Origin: Gossypium raimondii
Taxonomy: Eukaryota; Streptophyta; Magnoliopsida; Malvales; Malvaceae
DNA length: 64,000 bases
Assembly (NCBI RefSeq): GCF_025698545.1
Contig: NC_068575.1
Coordinates: 52,399,980 to 52,463,979 of the forward strand
Direction of reading: 5' to 3'
Shown: positions 13,301 through 24,700 of the stretch, in pieces
How positions within the stretch are numbered: the stretch's first letter is position 1
Layout of the letters: every line of letters begins with the position of its first letter
Notes under the pieces: model-generated
Told to the model about the DNA's origin: nothing
The model's database searches: none
Seen by the model: the letters and a program-made list of their open reading frames with translations, nothing else
Made by a program: the position numbers and the translations under genes

Positions 13301-13650
13301 TAAGAACATCGTAAGAATGCACTGAATTGGTTACACCAGCCAATCCTAAACACAGAAAAAAAAAAAAGAAGGAAAACTAATGTATTTGAGATTTTTAAAA
13401 ATCCATAGACAAAGTAGCAACAGGGTTGTGGGGAGATATATTAACTGATTCCGGGAGAAGAAGAGGAAGCGCCACCCTCAATGGCGGTGGCACCACCGAA
13501 GAGAATAAGCCTAGGACCCTGGGTCTTGGTGGCAGCGACGGCGGTAAGGGTGTGACCACATCTGGGACCAGGCGCATCTTCATCGGTGTCCCAAAAAGTC
13601 TCCAAAGTCCGATAAGTAGGAGCCCGGGATTGCCACGGTTTCGAGCCCAT
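7344..13650 (-). CDS. BSL1: BSL1-type Kelch-repeat Ser/Thr protein phosphatase
   Basis: A plant-specific PPP phosphatase with an N-terminal Kelch propeller; the BSU1/BSL family acts in brassinosteroid signalling upstream of BIN2-type kinases. There are 21 exons on the minus strand: 13446-13650, 13285-13345, 13089-13167, 12909-12988, 12725-12819, 12196-12295, 12026-12095, 11579-11680, 11395-11476, 11154-11306, 10101-10287, 9797-9995, 9554-9718, 9245-9483, 8704-8788, 8507-8605, 8231-8430, 8071-8146, 7743-7878, 7520-7659, 7344-7427. Phases join throughout to give 878 aa, close to the roughly 880 aa of the family. Kelch repeats fill about residues 1-345 ([46 protein letters not shown]). A low-complexity Ala-rich linker follows (about 405-470). 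The phosphatase signatures are GDLHG (580-584), GDYVDRG (614-620) and RGNHE (645-649), then [21 protein letters not shown] and SATNYCG. The C-terminus is [14 protein letters not shown]. Introns 13 and 15 use GC donors, and intron 11 is an in-frame 105 nt. Confidence 0.96.
8880..9140. repeat. Degenerate repeat fragment in BSL1 intron 14
   Basis: Intron 14 of BSL1 (8789-9244) holds a stretch with repeated GGTTCGGG/GGGTCGGG-like words, followed by an (AT)n run at about 9114-9134. It has no coding capacity and looks like a decayed repeat insertion; the family is not recognised. Just before it (8844-8876) is a 33-bp block shared with SCC3 intron 10. Confidence 0.35.
9996..10100 (-). other. BSL1 intron 11: 105 nt, in frame, stop-free (exitron-like)
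   Basis: The intron between BSL1 exons 11 and 12 has a GT donor (after ...GGCATGAT) and an AG acceptor (...TCATATAG). It is exactly 105 nt long with no stop codon in the BSL1 frame, so retention would insert 35 residues into the linker between the Kelch and phosphatase domains. The insert would include a Leu/Ser-rich stretch encoded by a CT repeat. Splicing gives [16 protein letters not shown], which aligns with the [25 protein letters not shown] block known from other BSL proteins. Confidence 0.6.
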
Positions 13651-13680
13651 CCCTACCCCACCCCACCCCACCCCACCCCT
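13651..13680 (-). promoter_or_regulatory. G-quadruplex-prone (GGGGT)n tract abutting the BSL1 start codon
   Basis: The plus strand carries five CCCC runs, each separated by one A, plus a CCC run directly next to the BSL1 ATG at 13650. In the BSL1 transcript sense this reads as five GGGGU units followed by AGGG and the AUG. Four or more G4 runs with 1-nt loops meet the strongest criteria for a G-quadruplex in DNA and RNA. Position suggests control of translation or transcription; function is inferred. Confidence 0.6.
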
Positions 13681-15898
13681 CACTTGCAATGCAAACAATA
13701 TTCACACCTTCAATCCTCAGATCTAGTATCATAAACACTCACAAAAGAATCGATAATACAAAAATCGGAGCTCCATGGTGGGCCCAGATTTCTTGCTGGG
13801 GACCCTCATTCTCGTCCACTTTTTTTCTTTCTTTAAGAAATTAATCAATCAATTGTTCCTGTAGAAAAGAACCCAAAAGATCGGAATTCCGTCCTTGGAT
13901 AACCTATTTTCTTTCTTTAATTTTAATTAAAATTGAGAAACAATTTGAGTGTGGAAGATAATTATACGTTTTTTTTTCTAATAAGTGGACGGTGGTGGCT
14001 GCCTTCGTACAAAAATGGTGCTCTGTTCTGAAGAAATCTCCTTCTCCTTGCCCGCGCCACATATATATAGTGAATGGGCGTTTTTTTTTTTTTTTACAAT
14101 AACGGTGTATTCATTATTTACTATAATAATATAAAATACTTATTGAATCAAATTCATTAAATTAAAAAATACAAAATGTGTAATTTAAATTTTTACTTAA
14201 TACTTTTATAAAAAATATTTATTTCTAAAAAAACCAATCTACTTATTAAAAACTACTCTGTATTCATCAATAACCCATTTTGTTATTCATCATTACATTC
14301 TAAAATATAAAATTTAGGTTTACATCTCAAAAATCCTTAAAAATGTAAAAAAACCAATTAAGTCCTTATATTAAATACGCACTCAATTAAACTTTTGTTG
14401 TTAATTAAAATAATCAAATAAATCCTCTATTAATGTTTTTTTGTCATTAGTCATGTTGACCACTAAAATAAATTGACACACCAATCAAATAATGACATCC
14501 GTGTCTTCGGGTTTAATCTAATATTTTTCCATAAAATGATTAAAAATCATTAAAATTAGAAAAATAAAATAAATATATTATATTTTAAAAATATTAAAAT
14601 TGATATAAATTTATTAAAGTTACTAATTTATAAAAAATTATAAAATTAATAAACTTATTTAAAATATTTAAAATCAAAAAGGTATTAGAATTCTTAAAAA
14701 TAAAAAAAATTGTAAAGAATTATAAAAATTTTAAAAATATTAAAATTGAACTTATAAACTTATAAAAAATTATTAAAAAACATAAAAACTTGAACTAAAC
14801 CAGTTAGCCCAAAATCAGCAAGAGTACCAGTCTAGGAAAATCCATTAGACCGATTGACTTGGAAACCGAGCGGTTGAACTAGTTTTTTATTTTTAATATT
14901 TTTATCATAACAAAATTTCATTATCCAACTCTTAGCATATATCAGAATGCCATATTCTAACCAATATTTTCATAATCGGACCGGTGGTCGAACCAACCAG
15001 GCCTTTGATTTTTCAATTCGATTGTTTTGTCTAGCTCAATTAAATAAAACATCAAAAAAAAAACCGGTTCAACTATTCTAGGTCAATAGGTCTAATGACT
15101 TTCTTCAAATCGATACTTTTGTCAATTTTGGTCTAATTGATCCAACTGACTAATCTTTAGTCAGTTCAAATTTTTATGATTTTTTATAAGTTTATACAAA
15201 TTTTAATACTTCTTATAATCTTATGGTTTTTATAGGATTTTAATTTTTTTATAAAATTTTAAATATTTTAAATATGTTTTATAATTTTTTATATTTATTT
15301 ATCATTTTATAAGTTCATATTTTTCAAATATTTTAAAATATTTAACATTTAATTTTTTATATTTTATAATTTATAATTTCTCATTTTTTATGATTTTTAA
15401 ATATTTTAACCGAGAGGCTTAATTGTTTATTTTAATTAGGTGAATGCATAAAGTTAATTAACTTTTTGCATTTTCAACATATAAGCTTAAAATTTATACA
15501 TAACACTTCGTGTGATGACATTATTTTATTTTCACCCATTGTGATTTATGAATATCAATAAAGGTATTTCTTTTAAACTACTTTTAGTTTATTTATGGGT
15601 TGGTACAAAACTGTAGTGATTGCAGTTGTAGTATTGTAGAGGGTGTAATCAAGTTGACAGTCCAAAATCGTATTTTAAATATAGAATCAAAATAAATATT
15701 CTAAAACCCTATAACTAACAACCTCTATAGCCAACAGAGCATCCAAATGCCAAAAATATACTGTAACCTATATTTCAAAACTTGCCATTTATATAGTGTC
15801 TCCTGGAAGAGTGTTTTACATATGAAAAGTGCGTCTGTCATTCTACCTAATTTCAGAACCTTCAAAATCAGAAAGAAATATAAACATGTATATATTGA
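13681..15898. other. BSL1 upstream region and downstream flank of the aldo-keto reductase
   Basis: No gene is supported. The proximal part (13681-13900) is probably the BSL1 5' UTR and promoter. From 14090 on the sequence is very AT-rich. A block at about 14810-15200 contains several ACCGGTTCAACC/GGACCGGTGG-like words in both orientations, resembling the element in the BRN intron at 55005-55217. The end near 15750-15898 probably includes the reductase 3' UTR. Confidence 0.5.
14810..15200. repeat. CCGGTT-rich dispersed repeat
   Basis: The block carries repeated words of the type 'ggaccggtggtcgaacc' and 'aaaccggttcaact' within an AT-rich spacer. The same vocabulary recurs at 55005-55217, which suggests two members of one non-autonomous repeat family. 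Ends and target duplication are not clear for this copy. Confidence 0.4.
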
Positions 15899-18800
15899 TC
15901 AGGGACATGGATTTGGAAACTTTGCATGAACTTTGTTAATGTCTGCAATTATCTCAGATGTTAGCTCAACATTGCATGCACTGATGACTTCCTCAAGCTG
16001 CCATGGTTTGGTCACCCCAAACACAGTACTTGCCACCAGAGGATGATTCAAAACAAAGGCTACCACAAAAAAAAAAAAAAAAGCTTGAAAATCAATAATG
16101 GCTAAGGTAAAACAGAAATCAAAAGCAAAAAGCATACTAGCTGATTTTGAAACATTAAGATATTTAATAGATCACAGCTCTCTACAGAAGCTGCTTAATT
16201 CCATGCTCAAACCTTCTGCTATTTGCACTAAAGAGTATGTATTTAAACTCGTAAATTCATTGAATTCCAGCCTTACGGCTTGATAGCAAAACTAGCTTAA
16301 AATTTCCAACTTTTGAGATTTGCTATGGCCTTTGAAACATGGGAGAGGAACAAAACGTCATTTTCGATCTAACCATACTTTTCAGAATCATTAAGGATCA
16401 CCTAATTTCAGAGTATGTGATCCTAGCGAGCTCCTGCCGACAAATGGATACATGTAATTCGATGGACATAATTACTTGGCCAATAGAGAGCAAACGTCGA
16501 CATGTGCATGCATGTGTAGCAACTACATACCGATTGCAAGTGATACAGGATGAAGACCATATTTTTCTGCAATACCAAGGTACTCCTGCAAAGACAGGGA
16601 AATGGAATTATAAGTATCAATTCTTATTCAAAAATTCAAATAAAAATTAAGCTCAAGAGAGATGAATTACATGTAAAAGTAAAACTTAAAACAAAGAACT
16701 GTATGCTTTGATGCAAAAAGGTTTCCATGTCAAACAATAAAGTTTATCTGACAACCTACATATCCACCAAATACACTGATTTGCCAGGATGTTCACATGT
16801 TTTGGAACATCCTTCAATATCCTTCTTGATAGATGTCATCCATTTAACTCATTTGAATCAATAATCATACAATAAACTCACTACAAAATGTGAAAATGCA
16901 TTTTATTTTTCCATTCCATGTACAAAAAACAGTGCCATGGAATAATCTCTAAGTTCAAAACCTCACAATATTTTGTTTACCATTGTAGCTAATTTTAAAG
17001 TGTTTCGGGCCAGGCTGTATCGGGATTCACCCTCTGAATACCTCCCTAGAAAGCAGAAATGAGATTAAGAAAGAGAAAAAAAGAAGAAGCTCAATGATAA
17101 TTCTGAAAGTATCCTAAAGAATGAAATTTAAAACAAGAGTTGTTAATCAACCTTTGAAAAGATTTAACCGAGCATCGGAAGGAGCACCATCTGAAGCAAA
17201 ATACTTCCCTGAAAGTATGCCCATTGCAAGTGGACTGTAGCCCAACAAGTAGATCCTATAAAATATTGAGGGAGTATAAGAACGAAACAAACACGCAAAA
17301 ACCTTTTCCATTAATCTACATATGTAGTAAAACTAACTAAAGAGTTAACAAAGGTAACTTCTTTAGAATATAACCCAAACTTTTTAGCAAAGACTGGTAT
17401 TAAGTATATATGCTTTTTGCATGGTGAGCGGCAAAAAAAAAGAATCCTACAGCACTTCAACTATGAGCAGTAGCTATAAATCGCTTATGTCAATACCATA
17501 TCATGGTGGATGTAAATTCTGTACCTATGACATATCATCATATATCCTGATCAGAATGATTATTTATTCCAGAATAAAAATGGATATGATGCAAGAACAT
17601 AGAATGCATAAATTATCCAGATCAATCCAATGATTTCAAGAGATTGCCAACTCTAAGATAATGAAAATTTTTTATTGAGATCCTATACATGATGCAGTTA
17701 AAATTTAAAAATAATCCATTATTCTAATTTAAAAACATTAAATTCAGAGTGTACCTCTCATGATGACAGCACTCAGCCATTCCAGAATCAAAAGTTCGGC
17801 AGAGCAAGCTATATGAATTCTGAAAAATATAAGTTATCAGCTCCACCTATACAAATCAGAGATACAGAGGGCATATTGCTTTTAACCATAAATGCACAGA
17901 CAACCTGCACGCTTATAATCTTAGGGTAGCGAACATTGTTTTCTGCAAACTGAAGGAACTTCATGACACCATATGGCGTTTCGTTACTGAGTCCAATATA
18001 TCTGATCTGCAAGTCAAAACAAAAGTTTTACTAAATTCCAATGGTGAGATTTTGTAAAGGCAAACACACATCATGTATCACTTACCTTACCAGCATCAAC
18101 AGCTCTGCCAAGAGCATCAAGTTGCTCCTCAATTGGGACAGATGAGAATTGTCGGACTGGATCATACTCGGTTTCTCCAAACATGGGAACATAGCTGGAG
18201 ACACAACTGTGAAGCACTTTAAAATGACGGCTCCTGTATTATAGAGGAAGAAACTAGAAAAGAAAGAAAACCTAAAGTATTTGTTACAATATCTACAAAA
18301 GTCACTTATCTGTTCTCTGTTTACACACTGTCTAAAAATGGCAACTCCACAACCCCAAACTGTCCCCCAGGGAAATAAACAAAGGATAAGATCTATATAC
18401 AAACCGGTCAGGCCAGTGGATTTGATAGAGATCAATGTGGTCCATCTGCAGACGCTTTAAACTGTGAAACCCAGACATGAAGATATTAGAGCATAAAGGA
18501 ATACAAAATCCCCACACACAGACACAGGCACTCACTTCATTATTCTCCTAGAAATCAATTTGCAGTATTCATGGGTAGTGCACATATATATATATTCATA
18601 CTAGAAATCCATTTGTGTTAGTGTTATGCACTCATGGTGATACAGAATATGATGTTGGTTAAGTAGATAACAATTTCCAAGTAACTCAAGCTGTATGCGT
18701 ATGTGCTATTTATGCAATCTGCAAAAACTGAGCAATATCGTTCCCGGACTTCTAACGAGGCATTGAAGAAAACCAAATTCAAATAGGTATATTTGCAACC

Positions 18801-20372
18801 ATAATAAGCTATATATACATTACTAAGACAACTTTCAGTCACTAAAAGTTTGACCATCTATTGATTCCAAGTTAGACACTTTTTTAGGAAAACAAAAAAG
18901 AAAAGCCAGATTCAGAGGGGTAATTGTAACTATTATAAATTAATGGTTACACATTCAACAAGTAAAAAATTGACTATTCAGAATACAAAAGGACTTTTTT
19001 CAAGGAAACAAAGTTACAAACTTTTTAAGTTATGTTACTCGGACATCCAAGTTAGTGTCAGATATGACTCATATGAGTATGTTTGCGACACAAGTCTGCT
19101 CAATCTTTTCCAAGTTAATATATTTGGAGAGTTGTATTTCCATACCCATACCCAAATATATGCCAGACATGGGTAATTCAAGGAAAAAATGAAGAGTCAG
19201 AGCAACATAGCTTTTAAGACTAGGCCTAAAACTCAACGCATGCCCTAACATGCAAAGATGGTTAGGATTTGAAGAATAGAGCTCCCCGTGCTATACATGA
19301 TAATACACTCATTACATGGCAAAATGATTTCAAAGAGGGAACAACCTGGAGACATTTCTGGTGCAACTGACGACACAAAATCCATGACATATGGGACTAA
19401 CCTGCCATCTACTGCCTCAGTAATATTCTTGGCATCTAAACACTTTGGTCCATCTCTAATCCAACTCATTTGCCCAGATGGCCCAGCAACCTGTCTCATA
19501 ACCTCTTCTTATCATAAAATATTCAAAAGCAAAACTTCAAAATGTGTGGCAAAAACTAGTAAGACACATGTAGCGTTAGGAAAATACATGATTTGGAAGT
19601 CTTGTTCCCCAAGAGAACCATCATAAGTCCACACAACGCCAGCTATAAATTTCAGAACTAAATCACTGCAATCCTTGTCAAAGTTATTCTGCCTTTTGAA
19701 ATGTTTTATTTAACTTTGGAAAGATTTCCGCATGCAGACCCATTAATTGAAGTTCTTACTACTACTTTAATGAACCCAAAATTACCTGTTTGAATTGCAC
19801 TCACACTCGAATAGAACATAGACCTAAGATGAGTACAAATGTGGAATGGGCAATGATTAATAGAAGACATGAAGCACTAAGTAACATCTGATAAGGCAGG
19901 AAATAGAGGTAACCTTGGTAGCAATGACAACACGGTCACGGGATATTTTCCTCTTTCTAACCCACTGGCCAAAGTATTCTTCACTTTTCCCTTGAGTCTC
20001 AGCACGCTGAGGAACTGGGTACCTATACTTTACAAGATAGAAAATGAACATAAATAACCAAAAGAATGCCGAAAACTCAGAAAGGGTTTGAGATGAAGCA
20101 TGGGGGACACCGTACATTTCGGCGGAGTCGAAGAAGTTGATTCCGGCGTCAAAAGCTTGGTCTAGAAGACGTAATGTCTGAGGAAGAGAGTTTTGCTCCC
20201 CAAAAGTCATTGTTCCTGAGGATAAAAAACCAAAAGAGAAATGGAGAGAGGATTAAAGTTCTGAATTGGTGGATATATGGTGGTATGCAGAAGACAGAAT
20301 AGGGATTGACAAACCTAAACAGAGTCTTGAAACTGTCAAATTAGGAGCAAGGTTGAAGAGAGGAACGGACAT
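15899..20372 (-). CDS. Tas-like aldo-keto reductase
   Basis: An NAD(P)H-dependent oxidoreductase of the aldo-keto reductase fold, closest in signature to E. coli Tas (GTMTFGEQN near the start, AEMYPVP, IHWP, RYIGxSNET). The physiological substrate is unknown. Twelve exons on the minus strand: 20315-20372, 20116-20215, 19914-20022, 19402-19490, 18405-18461, 18086-18194, 17905-18006, 17755-17819, 17152-17255, 16981-17045, 16531-16585, 15899-16059. They join in phase to 357 aa, near the 346 aa of Tas. The catalytic tetrad is complete: Asp49 (FFDSAEMY), Tyr54, Lys89 (VVIATK) and His134 (YQIHWPD). The first exon reads MSVPLFNLAPNLTVSRLCLG and shows no transit peptide, so a cytosolic protein is likely. 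Exon 2 must end at GAAAT|GT to give EMYPVPQRAETQGK; a later GT would break the frame. Confidence 0.92.
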
Positions 20373-20838
20373 TGCTCCTAATGTCAAGAAAACCCCCGGT
20401 GAAAATGGCGGGAAGGATGTTCCGTTTAACGATATATATTAGAGAATAACGGAGGCTTTCCAGGCTCTGCAACGAACTTCGATTGTGGGTCGTACTGAGA
20501 ATTTAAATACAGCTGATAATACGTTAAAAAGGGTAAAATTAAAAACCCACTTGGAGATGCAGGGCAATTGAACCCTGCACCTCTGGCATTTAATCCCCCA
20601 TCTCATATTGCCAGAGGCAGCAGCAACAGCGACTTGTAGTTTTAATTATGGAAGAAGCAACTATTCACGTTAAGCACCCATTTCATTTCTTATATATCTG
20701 CCAAAATCTTGATTTTCAAGGACTTTTTTGACATCGAAGTCAACTAAATTTGATGATGAGAGCAGAAAGTCTTCTTCAGTTTTGTGGAATTTCATTTTTA
20801 TATATATTTAATGTCTCTTTTTATTATGCTAAATGGGT

Positions 20839-20869
<31 letters not shown>

Positions 20870-21723
20870 CCTCGTTTATCTGGGCATTTGAGAGGATGTG
20901 TTTCCATTAGTGAAATTGGTGAAACGTGTTCCAAAAATATTTCAAGTTTCAAACATCATTAACCTAACCCACCATCATCAATTGTTATTTGTTATGTCAA
21001 GCTCCCAAGACCCCAAAAGCCTAATCACTTCCCGATTTGGAATTTACATAATGGTTGATTTTAGATCAGAGCACTGTATCGTCTCGGCTCTTTTTTTAGT
21101 CCCATGTCAACAAAAATGGATCTTTCTTTTTGTCCTTTCTAGTTATTACATATAAACAAATTTCATCATTCAATTCATTGAATGTATTGTAGAGCAAACT
21201 TTTGTTTTTCTTCAGGATGACCCAACAAAAGGGAAGAATATATATATAGATGGATGTAAGCAATTCTCACGGTTCGATTAACCTCCAGCAAAAGAAGCTG
21301 AAAACCTGGCTGAATCCATAGGCCACCGCTGGACTTTGCTAGCTGTAGCACATCGGAAATTTTGTAGACCTTGCATTGTATGTGCATGCATGAAAACCTA
21401 ACTATTATAGTCACATGAGCGGAACTCCGAGTTTTTCATTAGCAATGACAATAACCTAACAGAGGGGTAAAAACATCCTGATATTACATTCCTAACAGAA
21501 ACTTACATTTGAATTCTATGATATCCCAATCTAGTTCGACTGCATAAATCCTTAAGTTATGATCGTCTTCCACAATCCACTTGCAATTCACACTCTAAAA
21601 TCTTTCATCGAAGGACCAATCTCCAAGTCATGCATGGGAACTAGAAAATGCATTTCATACCTCACCTACGTGAAGTGGCTAATAATCTGTACCTCTTGCA
21701 GATGATCCAGACCTTCAATTGCC
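20373..21723. other. Spacer between reductase start and SCC3 stop
   Basis: No gene is supported. The part next to 20372 is the reductase 5' UTR and promoter and contains the hairpin pair at 20558-20617. A (GAT)n microsatellite lies at 20840-20865. The part near 21400-21723 is probably the SCC3 3' UTR. The open frames at 20750-20962, 20898-21155 and 21175-21414 show no family resemblance and fall in spacer sequence. Confidence 0.5.
20558..20617. other. Two adjacent perfect hairpins upstream of the reductase
   Basis: TGCAGGG (20558-20564) pairs with CCCTGCA (20573-20579). Directly after it CCTCTGGCA (20580-20588) pairs perfectly with TGCCAGAGG (20609-20617). On the minus strand the first hairpin contains GGGTTCAATTG, similar to a tRNA T-arm/B box, so a tRNA-derived remnant is possible. 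The pair lies about 190-245 bp upstream of the reductase start codon. Confidence 0.5.
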
Positions 21724-24700
21724 TCAGTTTTCCTGTCTTGAGACTCGCAATGACCTCAACTTAGAAGTGGACTTAAGTGAATGAATCAGAGGAGCATTAT
21801 CATCTTCCTCATCTCCCTCAACCTGAGCATCTTCCTGGTCTGATGTGTTAATTGAATCCTCTTCATCACTTGAACCATGCTCATCAAAAAGTCTCCTCCC
21901 CTCAATATTTTGCCGCTTCCTAGGACGACCCCTTTGTCTTGTAGTTGTCCATTCCTTCTCATCTGCAACACAACAGCGTGATTAGTTCTTAACTCAAATT
22001 CCAGAGAACAGACTCATTACTCAACACAATTTATATCAGATATATATATATAAAGACACAATAATAAAACCTAAATGCTTGGGAACATGTATTTTGTTAA
22101 GGGGTTTTATCCCGCATTTCTTAATTATTGCATATCTAGTGGTCTTGTATTAAAGTTGGACCGCCTCCACCTATTGCCAATTTATACTTCGCATAAAAAT
22201 GATCCAGGGAATGATTGAAATGAAGCTCACTAGTACCTTGGATCCCTTCATTCTTTGCACACTTTTCCAGCAAACTCTCGTAAAATGTATTATAAGGGCG
22301 CCACCCACTTGGATCCTCTTCTGCATTTACATTCTCTGTCCTCTTCTGGACATCTTTCAGACTATAAAATAATAAGTGACACACTATGGTCAGTCCCTGT
22401 TCAAAGAATGAAATAAAATGTTTTACATTGAATTCAGAGAAATTCTTACACGTCTCGTATGTCAGGTGCAGGAAGTCTTGACGCAAAATGTAGCACAGAA
22501 GCTTCCAGAAAAGACAGGTGCTTTGGAGTGTCTTCAAAAGCATACTCAATGCCTTCCTTAACAATCTTTAAAATCTCAGGTCTGTGTTTGTTCCGAGCAG
22601 CACCAACAAATATTCCAGCAAGCCGAGCAGCCAAATTCTTACACTCCTGAAAAGACTCGCTTTTTATGGATTCATCATCACTTCTTGAAAGTTCCAGGTG
22701 TCGAAGATAGGCCTGGTGAAAAGAAAAAAAAAAGGGTGAACTTAAAAGGGATACACAAACAGAGACAGAAATATAACAATGTTTCCACCACATTTCAGTT
22801 TTAGGTTTGTCAAAGAATATGGCCCTACCGCTCTATAACCGTCATACCATTTCTACAAATTCTGAAGAATGGATCATTAATTTAAGTGGACAACACACGA
22901 AACTCCAATTAATAGCTTTTCCAGTTTCATTCCACTTTAATTATTTCCAATAAATATGACAAACATATTCTTATATTGGAGCAAAATAGAAATTTTCAAT
23001 CATAAATTATTTCACTCTTTTCTATGTAAATATAGTCTCAAACAACCTATATAAAAGGCCCTATTAGTCATTACACCTAACAAGTGGCCAGTTCGTTTCA
23101 ATGTTGAACCTCAGCCATTCAGCACATAGCGCTTAACTCAAGACGAAAAAATATAAACAAAATTCCAGCGGAAGTTCAACATGCAAATAAGTATTTTTCA
23201 GGACATGTTGAAATTAACCCATGCAGCAAAAAAGAATGAATTTGTAGATTAGCACGTGATAGGTGGCATCATCAACTAAATTTCACCAAAACAATTGAAG
23301 TCAAGAATTCTACCCTTTTCAAAGCTTCTAGAAAGATTTCAGAGACATTATCATCTTTCTTCCTCAGAACTGTAATCAGGCTCTTAACAATCTCTGCAAT
23401 GCCAGCTCCATGCATCACAAAATGAGAAATTATCTCAGGAGCAAGATAATCCTGCAGTAAAATTTGAGGCTTATCTAAATTAAGAAAAGAAAGCTATTGC
23501 AAGCAAAATTTTAACCAGACTTCAGAGATAACAATAATTTGAAACAAGAAAAAAATTGCCTAGAAAGCAAGAAATAGACATCAAATTCTGTAGCGTACAG
23601 GTACCTTTGGGATTGTATCACTAGCAATCAACTTTGCAGCAGCAATCATGACTGTATCTCTATTTGTCTCCTCTATATACTCTTTGTTAACATCTTCATC
23701 TTCTGTGTCATCTGAATATATACATGCAAGGCTTAACTAAAATTTGCAAATTAACAGCAGTGTGAAATTTGAATGAATTCTCGTCAAAATATGCAACCAA
23801 CATCTAAAGGGTGCAAGCAAACAATATGCAGAAAGCACATAAAGGTTACTTGGCTCCAATTGGTTCAACCAGATGGTGATTCCCCCAATAGTAGCATGTT
23901 AAGTATTTCAAAGCTTGAGCACAGAAAAAGAAAAGAAAGAATTTGCCACCTGAAATTTTCAGCTGCTTCTCACAAAGGGTCCAGAACTTCTGAAGTATAG
24001 AAACATCAGGACAATATCCTAATCTTTCAAGCTTTGTTGACGAAAAATTTGTCTTCCTAAACAGACACCAGACATCTGCTAATATAGTACAAACCTGGGT
24101 CATTACATAAACTTCATTAGAGAAAACAATCTCAGGGATTTTTTTAAATTCATATATTAAGGAAAAAAGATTACCCTGCAGGCTAGCTGATTTCCTGATT
24201 TGCTCCCTTCCCCGACTTCAGGAGGAGCATTGAGAAAATACTCAAGTTCCTCCAACAAGGTATCACGTTTAGACAGGAGAGATGATAAGGATCCTTCAGA
24301 GACAGTTTCACTGTTTATAATAGAGTGCAGAGACCAGGCTACATCCAAGTACATATTCAGCAGCAGAAAACTAACAACCTAAATGAGAATGAGAAGTGAT
24401 TAAGAACAAATGCGATGGACATAAAAAACAAAACAATTTTTAAATTTCGCTCATCCAACTTACTTCATCATCCAAATTTCTGAAGCTGTGCAAGATTGTG
24501 ATACTATCTCCATAGAATTCATCAATTGATATAGGCCTTGACAATTGAAGCTCGTACAATCTTTTTAAATTCACAAGAAGAGAATACTCATCCTCTCCAT
24601 CCTGCAAATTTAAAAGTTGTCAGCCTTATACATTTAGTGATCAAGGCCACAACCAAGAACAAAAGGCTCAGATGGAAACACATACGATCACTTCTTTAGT

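Noticed and set aside
20058-20105. Reading through the reductase exon 2 donor (EMYGVPHASS...)
   Set aside because: Splicing at GAAAT|GT gives EMYPVPQRAETQGK, which fits the family; the read-through is intronic.
20840-20865. (GAT)n run as a coding Asp repeat
   Set aside because: The surrounding frame is short and lies in spacer; it is a simple microsatellite.
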